Source of the DNA: Calvatia gigantea
Lineage: Eukaryota; Basidiomycota; Agaricomycetes; Agaricales; Lycoperdaceae
NCBI GenBank assembly: GCA_025093985.1
Contig: JACAAK010000003.1
Coordinates: 992,001-1,056,000 of the forward strand
DNA: 64,000 bases
Direction of reading: 5' to 3'
A program made the position numbers and the translations under genes. Within the stretch, counting starts at the first letter, position 1, and every line of letters starts with the position of its first letter. Below, piece after piece: positions 12,820 through 24,185 of the stretch. Below the pieces are notes generated by a model. It saw only the letters and a list, made by a program, of their open reading frames with translations, was not told where the DNA came from and ran no database searches.

Positions 12820-15348
12820 GTACTACAACCGACATTCACGATAGTCGATCTCTTCGCGTCCTAGCGCCCTCCCTCTACCATCAGTACTTAACATGAACTT
12901 GTGGCGCTTGTTGCGTGCGCCGTTGCTCGCCCACAACCATTGATCATGGCGCTCCTTGGTTGGTGGACAGCAAAGGTAAGGCCATGTACTTCATGCAATA
13001 TTTCTTCGAAGCCATAAGTATCAGAACCCGACCTACAGGCCGGCATACCCACGATGGGCATCTTGTCAAGGTGATGGGATTCTTTGACGGCCCCCATTTA
13101 AAAATAACATCATACACGAAAGTACGAGAGCCCCATATGTACGCAATGCGCATGGCCACCCTATCAGGCACTTCTCAGCGCAGATGTTCCCAAGGATCCT
13201 TGTGTCTATCCTATCTGAAGCATGAAGTCGCTCAAGGTCTGGCCATTATTTCTCCAGATTCCGGCGGTCCTCTGCACCAGCAGTGCACCCCAATGGTTTA
13301 CTGACATTCCGGACCGGTTTGCCGGTATGAACGGCGTTCAGTTCATCGACGCTTTAAAGCTTCACTCACGCCCTGCTCAGTTGACACAGCTGTATTCACG
13401 CCTCTGGAAGACCTCTCACTTATTTCCACTGAACAACACGCAACTCTGACACACCCGGCCTTTCCTCAACATGCTGTCCGCATTAAGAAATCGCACGATT
13501 TCTGTGACCCAGCCGTCAAGTATGCTTTGCCGAGCTTTGGTTCAACTTTTGCACAAACTCAATTGTCGCCCCTGCCCAGTTCATATACAGGTTACATAGA
13601 CATCGGAGTCCGCCATTTATTCTTCTACTTCTTCGAAAGCAGGAGTGATCCCGACAAAGACGATGTCATATTCTGGACCAATGGTGGTTCGTATTCGACC
13701 CGCTCTCTGTGGCCAAAGGGTCTCTTCTAAACTGTAACTCGACCTCAGGACCTGGGTGTTCCTCCGCAACAGGTTTATTTATGGAACTTGGACCTTGCAA
13801 GATCAAGGATGGGAATACTACCACTCCTAATCCATTCGCTTGGAACACGAATGCAAACATTTTCTTCATCGACCAACCCGTCGGCGTAGGCTTTTCATAT
13901 GCAGATTACGGAGAAGTCGTGAGTGATTTCCCCAGGAGAATCAACATAGATGAGTCGTTGACATACGAACAGAGTAGCACCGAGGAAGCCGCCAAAGATA
14001 TTGCGAGCTTTGTTGCTATTTTCTTCGAACATTTCGTGAAATTCCGAGGACGCGCCTTCCATATGGCCGGCGAATCGTATGCAGTCAGTCTCTTGCTTAC
14101 ATTTTAAACCATACTCACTCACTTGAGTCACTTCAGGGAAGATATCTTCCGATTTATGCATCCGAAATATTTGACCAAAATGGGCGCCTTGTAGAGGCTG
14201 GACTCACGCCGATAAACCTTCAGTCTGTCATGATAGGTAATCCCTGCATCTAACTTCCTGGTTGCTCGAACCTACCTGATTTCAATTCCTAGGTAACGGG
14301 TGGACAGATATATTGCCTCAGATAATATCCAACTACCACTTCGCCTGCGAGAATATTTCCGTTCCTCCAGTGCTGAGCATCGAGTAAGTCGTTACTACCA
14401 CCCTAGCAAACATCCAAACCCTGACCAGAATACCAAAAGTGCTTGTGTTAAAATCAAGTCGATCGTATGTTTACACCCACCGAAAAACCTATTGATGCAC
14501 TTCATATCCCTCAGATTCCCCGCTGCCAAAGATGGATGAAAGCCTCCTGTATTGATAAATTCGACAAGATTGACTGTTGGGTAGCTTCCTGCGTTCTGCT
14601 TGGACAATCTTTGGGGTATATACGGCATATCTGGGATGAATCCATACGATATCCGGAAGAAATGTGAAGGTGTTTACGAAGAAACGTTGTGCTACCCAGA
14701 TATTGAAAAGTCAGTTTCAACCGCCTCTTATCCGTGTGGCCACTACCAACTGATATCGAACGACCTCGACGCACAGTAACATCATTGCCTACCTTGACTT
14801 ACCCTCAACCCGCACCAAACTCGGTGTGGATCTGACTGGGAACTTCACAAGCTGCAATTTTGCTCTCCATGAACGCTTCTTTACAAGTGCCGACTTCATA
14901 CATGGCCAAACTCAACACTATGTCGCTGCGCTCCTTGAGCGTGGGGTCCGTGTGCTCGCGTACGCAGGGTCCTATGATTTCTTGTGCAACTGGGTTGGAA
15001 TCCGGGACTGGACTTTGAATTTGGAGTGGAGTGGACAGAAGGCGTTCGGTCAGGAAGCATTGAGGGAATGGGAGGTAAATGGCCGGAAGGCTGGGATAGT
15101 CAGGATGTTTGGAGGGTTTGCATTTGCTACGATTGATGGTGGTGGGCATATGGTGCGTGGGTTTTGTTCGTTCACCATTCAGCTATTGGACCTTTCTCGG
15201 TAGGCGCCTTATGATCAACCAGAAGAATCTCTGACGCTTGTCCAGCGCTGGCTCGCAAACCAGGATATTTAGCTTTCAGTCATGCGAGGTTTGGTATCTC
15301 ATTGATTCCCTTCTCAGCATATAACAGGTTTCGCCAAAATCATGTTAG
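12820..15348 (+). repeat. Tandem repeat unit A (carboxypeptidase gene plus 5' flank)
   Basis: This is the first of three diverged direct repeats. The shared 5' flank begins with a block around 12820-12960 that matches about 16290-16420 and 19480-19620. A block containing CGAAAGTACGAGAG at 13117 recurs at 16877 and 19802, in each case about 100 nt before the start codon. The 3' flank after the stop codon is also shared, up to a GTACACC-type sequence at about 15349. Confidence 0.75.
13222..15272 (+). CDS. Secreted serine carboxypeptidase (S10 family), copy A
   Basis: S10 carboxypeptidases remove C-terminal residues from peptides at acidic pH, in the vacuole or outside the cell. The start [17 protein letters not shown] is a plausible signal peptide. 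Exon 1 is 13222-13324, followed by a 56-nt intron. Spliced exons read [40 protein letters not shown], the oxyanion/substrate segment [19 protein letters not shown] and [20 protein letters not shown]. The nucleophile segment is [19 protein letters not shown]. Later come the Asp site ([17 protein letters not shown]) and the His site (TIDGGGHM). The last exon ends ALANQDI-like at 15272. All catalytic residues (Ser, Asp, His) are present. One extra T at about 14587-14591 shifts the frame between a Cys-rich segment and the next block; copy C reads through at that point. The structure resembles carboxypeptidase Y. It may be functional if the indel is an error. Confidence 0.85.
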
Positions 15349-15365
15349 GTACACCACACTCGTGT

Positions 15366-16110
15366 GATGAACTTTATTCCACAACAAGCAAATCTGCTGT
15401 TCTGTGTGAGCTCCAATGGTGTGCGTGAATTACACCAAATTGTCATAAATTTGTGGGTGCACGGGCGTAGGGAATGGGGGTAAGTACAAGTATATATGAA
15501 AGTGCGTGGGAATTGGGATGATGACTGGGTATGGTAGAACGTGGTTGGTAGATGACTGTTGGTGAAATGGTGGCTGGTCGTCTAGGGGCTTTGCGTTCCG
15601 GTGGACCCCTCCCTGACCTTGCAAAGGCGCCGGACCTCTCCTAAGACTCGGCTAGGGCGGTCATCCCGTTTCTTGTTCCCAGGGTGCCTGGGAGGTCCTG
15701 TGTCTCCGAAACATCGCGGAGTATGTGGCGTCTCGTAAGTTGGACATGAGCGTAAGATGTGTTTCCGTGTTTGTAGGTTTTCGCCGTAGGAGTAGCTCAT
15801 CCTTTCGGATGGGACAGCAGTCCCATAGCAGTCTCCGAAGTACCCATGGCCGGTTCCGCATTAGACTAAGCGGTCGAAGACCTCTCTTTTTTACGGTGGG
15901 AACGGAAGTAGTGTGTGGGATGGTGTGATGGTAGGATGCAGTTTGCAGCCACGTACTTTCCCCGAGGTGGTGAGTTTTTCCATATGCGGGTCTACTCTGA
16001 GACGATGCACTCGCGTGCGCACCTGTTTGTATGTGTAGTGTGGGGTCAATCCCGGGAGGGTGGTTGCCTCCTTGGCTAGTTCGTCTGTGCCTTTGTCCGG
16101 CAGGCGGTGG
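15366..16110 (-). mobile_element. Non-LTR retrotransposon (LINE) 3' remnant
   Basis: The minus strand encodes pieces typical of the C-terminal end of fungal LINE ORF2. There is an RNase H-like GTDELAKEATTLPGL segment (about 16090) and a downstream TRKHILRSCPTYET segment (about 15770). They lie in different frames, so the element is dead and 5' truncated. It sits inside the 3' flank of carboxypeptidase unit A. Units B and C have continuous sequence at that point (GTACACCCCACTC...GTAAAAA), whereas in A the two halves are 745 bp apart. The edges at 15349-15365 and 16111-16125 are similar to each other and may be an imperfect target-site duplication. Insertion into the unit A flank is therefore well supported. 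The family (Tad-like or other) is not determinable by eye. Confidence 0.7.
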
Positions 16111-16235
16111 GTACCCCATTCATGTAAAAACCATAACAAACTCAAAAGCCCCCAGATTCGGGCTGTGTCAAATGGCTAGGTATCCAAGCTGGGCATTCCA
16201 ATCAGGCCTTAAATTAGGCCCAAGGCCTTTGATGC

Positions 16236-19140
16236 ACGGGACTAGGGTGCAGAGGAGGAAGCCATCATGGAACGGCTATACGTTTGAAGTTTCAGCTGCA
16301 ACTACAAAATCGACATTCGCGGTAGTCGATTCTTCGCATCCTGGCGTCTTCCTTCTGCCACTAGTACTTAGCATGAACTCGTGATGCTTGTTTCGTGTGC
16401 CGTTGCTTCCCCGCAATCTTATTTGAGACTGGGCTCCACAAACAAACTTGATTCGAAAATATGGACCGTTGAAATTTGAAGCTCTCGCCTCTTATGCTAC
16501 CTGTTCTTGATCTCGCCGACAGAGGTGTTGTCCTGTTGCTGGTATCACTGTCCGCATATAGATTATACATTGGCTATTCAGCCCACAGTGCTCGCATAGC
16601 CCGGGGGAAAGGTCAGTCATCCATGCTCTATGACGTATCTCAGTTGACCTGATATCTCAGGGTCAATTGTGAATCGTTAATCACGACAATATCGAAGTCC
16701 TTTGGGGAATCAGTCAGCAAAAACAAAGACGATGTACTCTTCGTAATACTGCCCCCAATGCGACAGCAAAATTAGGAAGAGGAACCTGTCCTGCAGGCTG
16801 GTGTGCCCACGATGGGGCACCCTGTCACAGGTGGTGAGATATTTTGACAATTCCTATTTAGCATCACCGCCAAATGCGAAAGTACGAGAGCCCCATATGT
16901 ACACATGGCCATCCATCGTGTACTTATATCACCGCAGATTCTCTCAAGGATTTTTGGATCCGCCCTCTGTGAACCATGAAGCTGTTGTTGAAGGTCTGGC
17001 CATTATTTCTCCAAATTCCAGTGGTGCTCTGCAGCAGGAGTGCACCCCAATGGTTTACTGACCTTCCGGGCCGGTATGCCGGTATTAACAGCATTCCGTT
17101 GATCGACGCTTCCCTCACTCACGTTCTGTACAGTTGATACGACTATATTCACGCCTCTGGAAGACCTCTCACTTCTTTCCAGTGAACGGCATACAACTCT
17201 GACGCACCCAGCCTTTCCTCAACATGTTGTTCGTATCAAGAAGTCACACGATTTCTGTGACACAGCCGTCAAGTATGTTCCATAGAGTTCGATTGGCTCG
17301 ACTTTTGCACAAACTCAATTGTTGACCCTGCCCAGTTCATATACGGGTTATATAGACATCGGGGTCCGCCATCTATTCTTCTACTTCTTCGAAAGCAGAA
17401 GTGATCCCGACAAAGACGATGTCATATTCTGGACCAACGGCGGTTCGTATTCAACCCATTAGCCAAAGGATCTCATCTGAACTATAGCTTGATCGCAGGA
17501 CCTGGCTGTTCCTCGGCAACAGGTTTATTTATGGAACTTGGACCTTGCAAGGTCAAGGACTGGGAATACTACCACTCCTAACCCATTCTCTTGGAACACG
17601 AATGCGAATATTTTCTTCATCGACCAACCTGTGGGCACAGGCTTTTCATATGCAGATTACGGAGAAGTCGTGAGTGATTTTCCCAGGTAATTCATCATAC
17701 ATGATCGCTGACATACGAACAGAGTAGCACCGAGGAGGCCGCCAAGGATATTGCGAGTTTTGTCGCTATTTTCTTCGAACACTTCGTGAAATTCCGAGGA
17801 CGCGCTTTCCATATGGCCGGCGAATCGTATGCAGTCAGTCTCTTGCTTATATTTTAAACCATACTCACCCACTTGAGCTACTTCAGGGAAGACTTCTTCC
17901 GATTTATGCATCCGAGAATATTTGACCAAAATGGGCGCCTTGTAGAGGCTGGACTCACGCCGATAAACCTTCAGTCTGTCATGATAGGTAATGCCCACAT
18001 CTAACTTCCCGATTGCTCAGGTCCTACCTGAATTTTTTAACTTCCTAGGTAATGGGTGGACGGACATATTGCCTCAGATAATATCCAACTACCACTTCGC
18101 CTGCGAGAATATTTCCGTTCCTCCAGTGCTGAGCATCGAGTAAGTCATCACTACTACTCTAACGGGCACCCAAACCCTAACGAAAGTATTAAAAGCTACT
18201 TGCGTTAAAATAAAGTCAACTGTACGCTCACACCCACCCAAAAACTCATTGAACACTTTATGATATCCCTCAGATCCCCCGCTGCCAAAGATGGATGAAA
18301 GCCTCCTGTATTGATAAATTCGACAAGATTGACTGTTGGGTAGCTTCCGCGTTCTGCTTGGAGAATCTCTTGGGGTATGTACGTCGCAACTGGGATGAAT
18401 CCATACGATATCCGGAAGAAATGTGAGGGTGTTTATGAAGACACGTTGTGCTACCCAGATATTGAAAGGTCAGTTCTGACCCCTCCTCACCCGCGTGGCT
18501 ACCATCAACTGACATCAAACGACCTCAACGCACAGTAACATCATTGCCTACCTTGACTTACCCTCAACCCGCACCAAACTCGGTGTAGATCTGACTGGGA
18601 ACTTCACAAGCTGCAATTTTGCTCTCCATGAACGCTTCTTTAAAAGTGCCGACTTCATACATGGCCAAACTCAACACTATGTCGCTGCGCTCCTCGAGCG
18701 TGGGATTCGCGTGCTCGCATACGCCGGGTCCTACGATTTCGTGTGCAACTGGGTTGGAATTCGGGACTGGACTCTAAATTTGGAGTGGAGTGGGAAGGAG
18801 TCATTCGGTCGGGAGGCATTGAGGGAATGGGAGGTGAATGGTCGGAAGGCTGGGGATAGTTAGGATGTTTGGAGGGTTTGCATTTGCTACGATTGATGGT
18901 GGTGGGCATATGGTGTGTGGTTTCGTTCATCCATCTACCCGGCTATTGGACCTTTCTTGGTAGGCGCCTTATGACCAACCAGGAGAGGCTCTGGCGCTTG
19001 TCCAGCGCTGGCTTGCGAAGCAGGATATTTAGCTTCCAGTCATGCGAGATTTGGTACCTCATTGATCCCCCTCTCAGATTATAATAGGCTTCGTCAAGGT
19101 CGTGAAAGGTACACCCCACTCATGTAAAAATCATAACAAA
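16236..19140 (+). repeat. Tandem repeat unit B
   Basis: This is the second copy of the carboxypeptidase unit. It opens with a block (CTAGGGTGCAGAGGAGGAAG at 16244) that recurs as an orphan copy near 22149. It ends with the shared CATAACAAACTCGAAA motif near 19127. Confidence 0.75.
16976..19032 (+). pseudogene. Serine carboxypeptidase copy B, multiply frameshifted
   Basis: The exon-intron layout is the same as in copy A, starting with a signal-peptide-like [19 protein letters not shown]. Catalytic Ser (MAGESYA), Asp ([12 protein letters not shown]) and His (DGGGHM) segments are all still recognisable. Compared with copies A and C there are at least four single-base insertions. They are at about 17560-17564 (after the GLFMELGPC exon start), about 17914 (in the ASE-IFDQ segment), about 18368-18372 and about 18851-18854 (a GGGG run before the His site). 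Each leads quickly to a stop codon. Four lesions in one copy exceed the one per gene seen in most conserved genes in this window, so I call this a real pseudogene, although consensus errors could contribute. Confidence 0.75.
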
Positions 19141-19450
19141 CTCGAAATACCCAGCTCAGGCTGTGTGAGGGTAGCCACGAGGCTACGTGTAGACGTCGCG
19201 TTGACGGTACATTGACCGTGTTTCCTTCTTTATCTCTCTTTCGTAGTGTAACCACCCAAATCCCCTAACTTAGAATTGTGGTATTTCAGTTAACTTTCAC
19301 TGTCTTCGATTTTGTAGAATAAGTGGGTACCGTGTTTTAACCACTGATTTGGTTTCCTTTTCCCTTTGGTGACCTCCCTTTGGTGACCCCTTCCTTTTGT
19401 GGTAATACAAAGCTTGTCCTCACGTACTTATAATCATCAAATCGGATCCA
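19141..19450. other. Spacer between carboxypeptidase units B and C
   Basis: No gene is seen. It contains a short pyrimidine-rich tandem-like run around 19355-19405 built on CCCTTTGGTGACC. Confidence 0.45.
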
Positions 19451-22050
19451 GAATAACTTTAACCACACATTTAGTTTTCAGCTGCGACTGCACAGTCGGC
19501 ATTCATGGTAGCTGATCCTTCGTGTCCTGGTGTCGTCTGTCTGCCACCAGTACTTAACGTGAACTCGCGATGCTTGTTTCGTGCGCCACTGCTCCCCCAC
19601 AACCATTGATCGCGATTCGTGGTGATACCTCCTTGGAGAATTGGGTGGCAGGAACAAAGATCATGTGCTTCACGCTATATTTCTTCAAGTGACAGTAATA
19701 TCAGGAACTCGACCTATGTACAAGCCGGCGTACCCACGATGGGCATGCTATCATGGTGGTGAGATATTTTGACAATTCCCATTTAGAATCACCACCAAAC
19801 GCGAAAGTACGAGAGCTCCACATGTGCACATGGCCCATCTATCGCGTACTTATCATCACAGATATTCCCGAGGACCCCTGTGTCTGCCCTCTCTGAACTA
19901 TGAAGCCGTTCTTGAAGGTCTGGCCATTATTTCTCCAAATTTCGGTGGTGATCTGCAGCAGGAGTACACCCCAGTGGTTCACTGATATTCCGAGCCGGTT
20001 TGCTGGTATTAACAGCATTCAGTTGATCGACGCTTCCCCCACTCATGTTCCACACAGTTGACACAGCTGTCTTCACGCCCCTGGAAGACCTCTCGCTTCT
20101 TTCTAGTGAACGACATACAACCCTAACGCACCCGGTCTTTCCTCAACATGTTGTTCGTATCAAGAAGTCACACGATTTCTGTGACCCAACCGTCAAGTAA
20201 GTTTTGAGTTTTGGCTCAATTCCTACACACACCCAATTGTTGACCCTGCCCAGTTCATATACGGGTTATATAGACATCGGGGTCCGCCATCTATTCTTCT
20301 ACTTCTTCGAAAGCAGAAGTGATCCCGACAAAGACGATGTCATATTCTGGACCAACGGTGGTTCGTATTTAACTCGCTATCGGTAACCAAGGGACCTCCA
20401 TAAACCATGACTTGGTCTCAGGACCCGGTTGTTCCTCCACAACGGGTTTATTCATGGAACTTGGACCTTGCAAGATCAAGGACGGGAATACTACCACTCC
20501 TAATCCATTCTCTTGGAATACGAAATGCGAACATTTTCTTCATCGACCAACCTGTTGGTGTAGGCTTTTCATATGCAGATTACGGAGAAGTCGTGAGTGA
20601 TTTCCCCAGGTGATTCAACACATACGATCACGGACATACAAACAGAGTAGCACCGAGGAGGCCGCCAAAGATATCGCAAGCTTTGTTGCTATTTTCTTCG
20701 AACATTTTGTGAAATTCAGAGGGCGTGCTTTCCATATGGCCGGCGAATCGTATGCAGTCCGTCTCTCACCTATCTGGTAAACCATACCTACTCACCCGAG
20801 TCACTCCAGGGAAGATATCTTCCAATTTATGCGTCCGAAATTATCGACCAGAATACGCGCTTCGTGGAGGCTGGACTCACCCCGATAAACCTCCAATCTA
20901 TCATGATAGGTGACGCCTGCACCCCACTTCCTGCTTCCTCGGTTCCACATGACACTCATCCCCAGGTAATGGGTGGACGGATATATTGCCTCAATTAATT
21001 TCCAACTACCACTTCGCCTGCGAGAATATTTCCGTTCCTCCTGTGCTGAGTATCAAGTAAGGTGTCACCACTACTCTAACAGACATCTGAGCTCTGACCA
21101 GAACACCGAAAGTGCTTGTGTTAAAATCAAGTCAATTGTACGTTCACACCCACCGAAAAACTCATTGATGCACTTCATATCCCTCAGATCCCCCGATGCC
21201 AAAGATGGATGAAAGCCTCCTGTATTGATACATTCGACAAGATTGACTGTTGGGCGGCTTCTGCGTTCTGCATGGAGAACCTCGAGGGCATGTATACCAT
21301 AGCTGGGTTGAATCCGTATGATATCCGAAAGAAATGCGAAGGCCCCTACGAAGCAACGATGTGTTACCCATATATCGGGAAGTAAGTTCCATCCGCCTCC
21401 TATCCGTGTGGCCTCTCATTACACGACATAAACGCACAGGAATATCGTTCCCTACCTTGACTTACCCTTAACCCGCACCAAACTCGGCGTAGATCTGGCT
21501 GGAAACTTCACAAGCTGCAACTTGGCTCTTGCTGAACGCTTTATTACAAGTGCTGACTTCATACATGGCCAAACCCAACACTATGTCGCTGCGCTCCTTG
21601 AGCGCGGGGTCCGTGTGCTCGCGTACGCCGGATCCTACGATTTCGTGTGCAATTGGGTTGGGATTCGAGATTGGACCCTAAATTTGGAGTGGAGTGGGCA
21701 GGAGGCATTCGGTCGGGAGGCACTGAGGGAATGGGAGGTAAGTGGCCGGAAGGCTGGGGTAGTTAGGACGTTTGGAGGGTTTGCATTTGCTACGATTGAT
21801 GGTGGTGGGCATATGGTGTGTGGTTTCATTCATTCACCTATTCAGCTGTTGGAACATTTCTCGGAAGGCGCCTTATGATCGACCAGAAGAATCTCTGGTG
21901 CTCGTCCAGCGCTGGCTTGCGAAGCAGGATATATAACTCTTTGACACACGTGGTTTAATATCTCATTGACCCCCCTTCTCAGCATATAACAGGTTTCGCC
22001 AAATTATGTAAAATACACCCCACTCAGTAAAAACCATAACAAACTCGAAT
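19451..22050 (+). repeat. Tandem repeat unit C
   Basis: This is the third copy of the carboxypeptidase unit, running from the shared 5' flank (about 19480) to the shared CATAACAAACTCGAA motif near 22028. Confidence 0.75.
19900..21936 (+). CDS. Secreted serine carboxypeptidase (S10 family), copy C
   Basis: The start at 19900 gives [19 protein letters not shown], a signal-peptide-like N terminus. Spliced exons repeat the S10 pattern. They are [57 protein letters not shown] with the nucleophile Ser, and the Cys-rich [20 protein letters not shown] block. Then follow [14 protein letters not shown] and [14 protein letters not shown], which read through where copies A and B are broken. [12 protein letters not shown] and IDGGGHM follow, and the last exon ends [10 protein letters not shown] and a stop at 21936. 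One extra A at about 20522-20525 shifts the frame just before NIFFIDQP. This is the best-preserved copy across the second half of the gene. The enzyme is probably a secreted or vacuolar peptidase. Confidence 0.83.
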
Positions 22051-22144
22051 GTTCCAACTTCCCAATCCAAACTAGGCGCTAAATGATTATCAAAACTCCG
22101 GATGAAGTCCTCCAATAACGCGTCAAATCAAGAGCCACTGTTGC

Positions 22145-22225
22145 GCGAGGCTAGGGTGCAGACAAAGAGGCCGTTATGGTACGGCCATGCGTTTGAGTCT
22201 TAGCTGCAACTAGCCGCACAGGCAT
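22145..22225 (+). repeat. Orphan 5' end of a fourth carboxypeptidase unit
   Basis: CTAGGGTGCAGACAAAGAGG, a diverged ATGGTACGGCCATGCGTTTG stretch and AGCTGCAACTA match, in order, the opening of unit B at 16244-16305. After about 22225 the similarity to the unit ends and the NACHT copy 3 region follows. It is a recombination scar of the array. Confidence 0.6.
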
Positions 22226-22459
22226 TGGAAAAACAAAGGGTGCCTTCCAGCCCGGGCGTCTCACCCCATGCTGGGCCTACTTGAAGATAGCCTCGCGGGG
22301 GGAAGAAGATTCTCGTGTGGAGACCTGATGGTCTCTTGGAGGGCGACGCAGACACGGAAATCATCCCATTTCCTTATTTCTTCTCATGACATAGAATCTC
22401 ACCTTCTCTGCGTCTGGCTATCCTGTTTTTAAGTTGACGTGTTGTCAACCGCAAACATC

Positions 22460-24185
22460 TCACATTGGTGAAAAATCTGTCGGGATCAAGTCAATTCGGT
22501 TGAAGTCTGTACGAGTCATCATATTGATCATTCGTTTGTAGTCAAAGTTGGCGAGCTCTTGCGCCGTCTCCTCATCCGAGGGTACTGTTTGGCTAAGACG
22601 GAACAACCCTCGTACGGCGTTCTGATATGTATCGATGGACAAGGGTTTCGGCTGTTTGTTCTCATCAGGGATATGCAGAGTGCGGATGGACCAGGATGGT
22701 TCGCCTAGGAGGGTATTGAGTAGGGTCCTCATACAAACACACGGAAAACGCACTACAGTGGCCAGCATGGTGTATGATGTTCAAGTCACGCATGAGGTCG
22801 CGGCGCAGCGATGTGGCGCATGTCTACATGACACAAAATTCTCGAGAACGATAGAGATCGACAAGAAAATCAATGAACGAAGCACGATAAAATCGTAGGG
22901 TGATGTTCCACTTCAGTGCATACGACTCTTTCGTGATCTTGAGGACGGAGTGTAATTTGAACCATGAAGTCTCTAATTGGTTCTCAGACAAGCACAGGAT
23001 GTCCGTGCTTTCATCAGCAGGAGTGCGACTGCCTCTGTCGGAGAGGAAAGTAATGGCTAAAAGGATCCTCTGGAGAGTGGGAAGCACTTCCGCCAGTACG
23101 CGCCGCATAATCAGGGTGTAAAAGAGATCAAGCTCCGAGAGTGCGGCGGTGGTTTGACCAGCACCGACACAATGCTTGGCCAGCGCAAGGACGAGCCGCA
23201 GTTGGTCTTCAGGGCCAAACGAGTCGGGATCCGCTACAAAGCGGATGACAGTAGCGGCGTAAACGATCAACCCCGTGGACGTGTCCATGAGCGTCTGGAT
23301 ATCGTTTCTGTATGGCCATGAGGATGGTAGATTCCAGTGCCTTCGAACATCCCCGGAGTCCATCTGTGAGGTATAGCCGAATGTCGTCGCCTGCCTCGCG
23401 TGACAGGTGCGGTTCCATCGCGTGACAAAGTGAAGATATGTCTGGAGAACATAAAGTGGCAACGATGTGAGGCTCGGGACGACTGAAGAAGCCCCAGATG
23501 AAGGGTGCTTACTGGCCACGAATGGAGGAGGCAATGATTCTGAGAATGTCACATTAGGCATTATCGCCCTTGCATTCATCAAGACCGCCCATGAAAACCA
23601 CCCTATCCCCGATATTGGTGCCCCGGACCTCGAGTTATTGGAAAGGAACAACGATGAGGGTACGAAACTGTTGTTTGAGGGACTTATTGACGATGATCGG
23701 GTCATCTTTCACCGTCTGATTGAGGATTTGCCGATAAGGCTTGTACCTTATAGCGAACTGATAAGCCATCGAAGCGAAGAAGCGGTTAGGGTCGTCTCGT
23801 GCGTTAGGACGCGGGAAGAAGAATGTTTGAGCAATGGCGCTTTTGCCCACGCCAGCTGGGCCTTTCATCCATAATGCGCGTGGAGAAGTGCTGCGGGAGC
23901 TGTGAGCCCAGTTTGTGATCGTTTTGATGTACTCCTTTCGAGTTCCTGGGTGACATCGTGGCGGGTGGGTGGGGTGCGGAAGAGTCGTGCGCGGCTTACG
24001 GTATCGCCGCTCTTTGCAGGGTCTGTAGGCCTTTCAGGACATTAGCGAAGAAGGAAGTGTCGTGAGAAGTAGGCCTCATCCTTCTCGGGATCGCGGCGGT
24101 GGTTGAGAATCGTCGCTTTCGAATTGTCTATGAACTGAGGATTGTTGAGAACAAAATCGTGCATGTTCTGTAGCACAGGAGACAT
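22460..24185 (-). pseudogene. NACHT-domain NTPase, decayed copy 3
   Basis: The N-terminal exon at about 24185 reads MSPVLQNMHDFVLNNPQFID, the motif shared with other NACHT copies here. It is followed by AAHDSSA, a frame change and CHPGTRKEYIKTITNWAH. Walker A (MKGPAGVGKSAIAQT) is intact but runs directly into FFFPRPNARDD, so about a dozen residues present in the other copies are deleted. An in-frame TAA follows the VVPFQ segment, and another follows the Walker B-like VVFMGGLDECKGDNA. Later blocks (YAATVIRFVADPDSFGPEDQ, LDLFYTLIMRRVLAEVLPTL, RASFIDFLVDLYRSREFC) lie in one continuous frame at 23350-22824. In-frame stops plus a deletion make this a pseudogene independent of any indel errors. Confidence 0.85.

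Noticed and set aside
15661..16119. 152-codon minus-strand frame as an independent gene
   Set aside because: Neighbouring frames carry LINE ORF2 fragments and the whole block is absent from the same place in the sister repeat units, so it is part of the inserted element.
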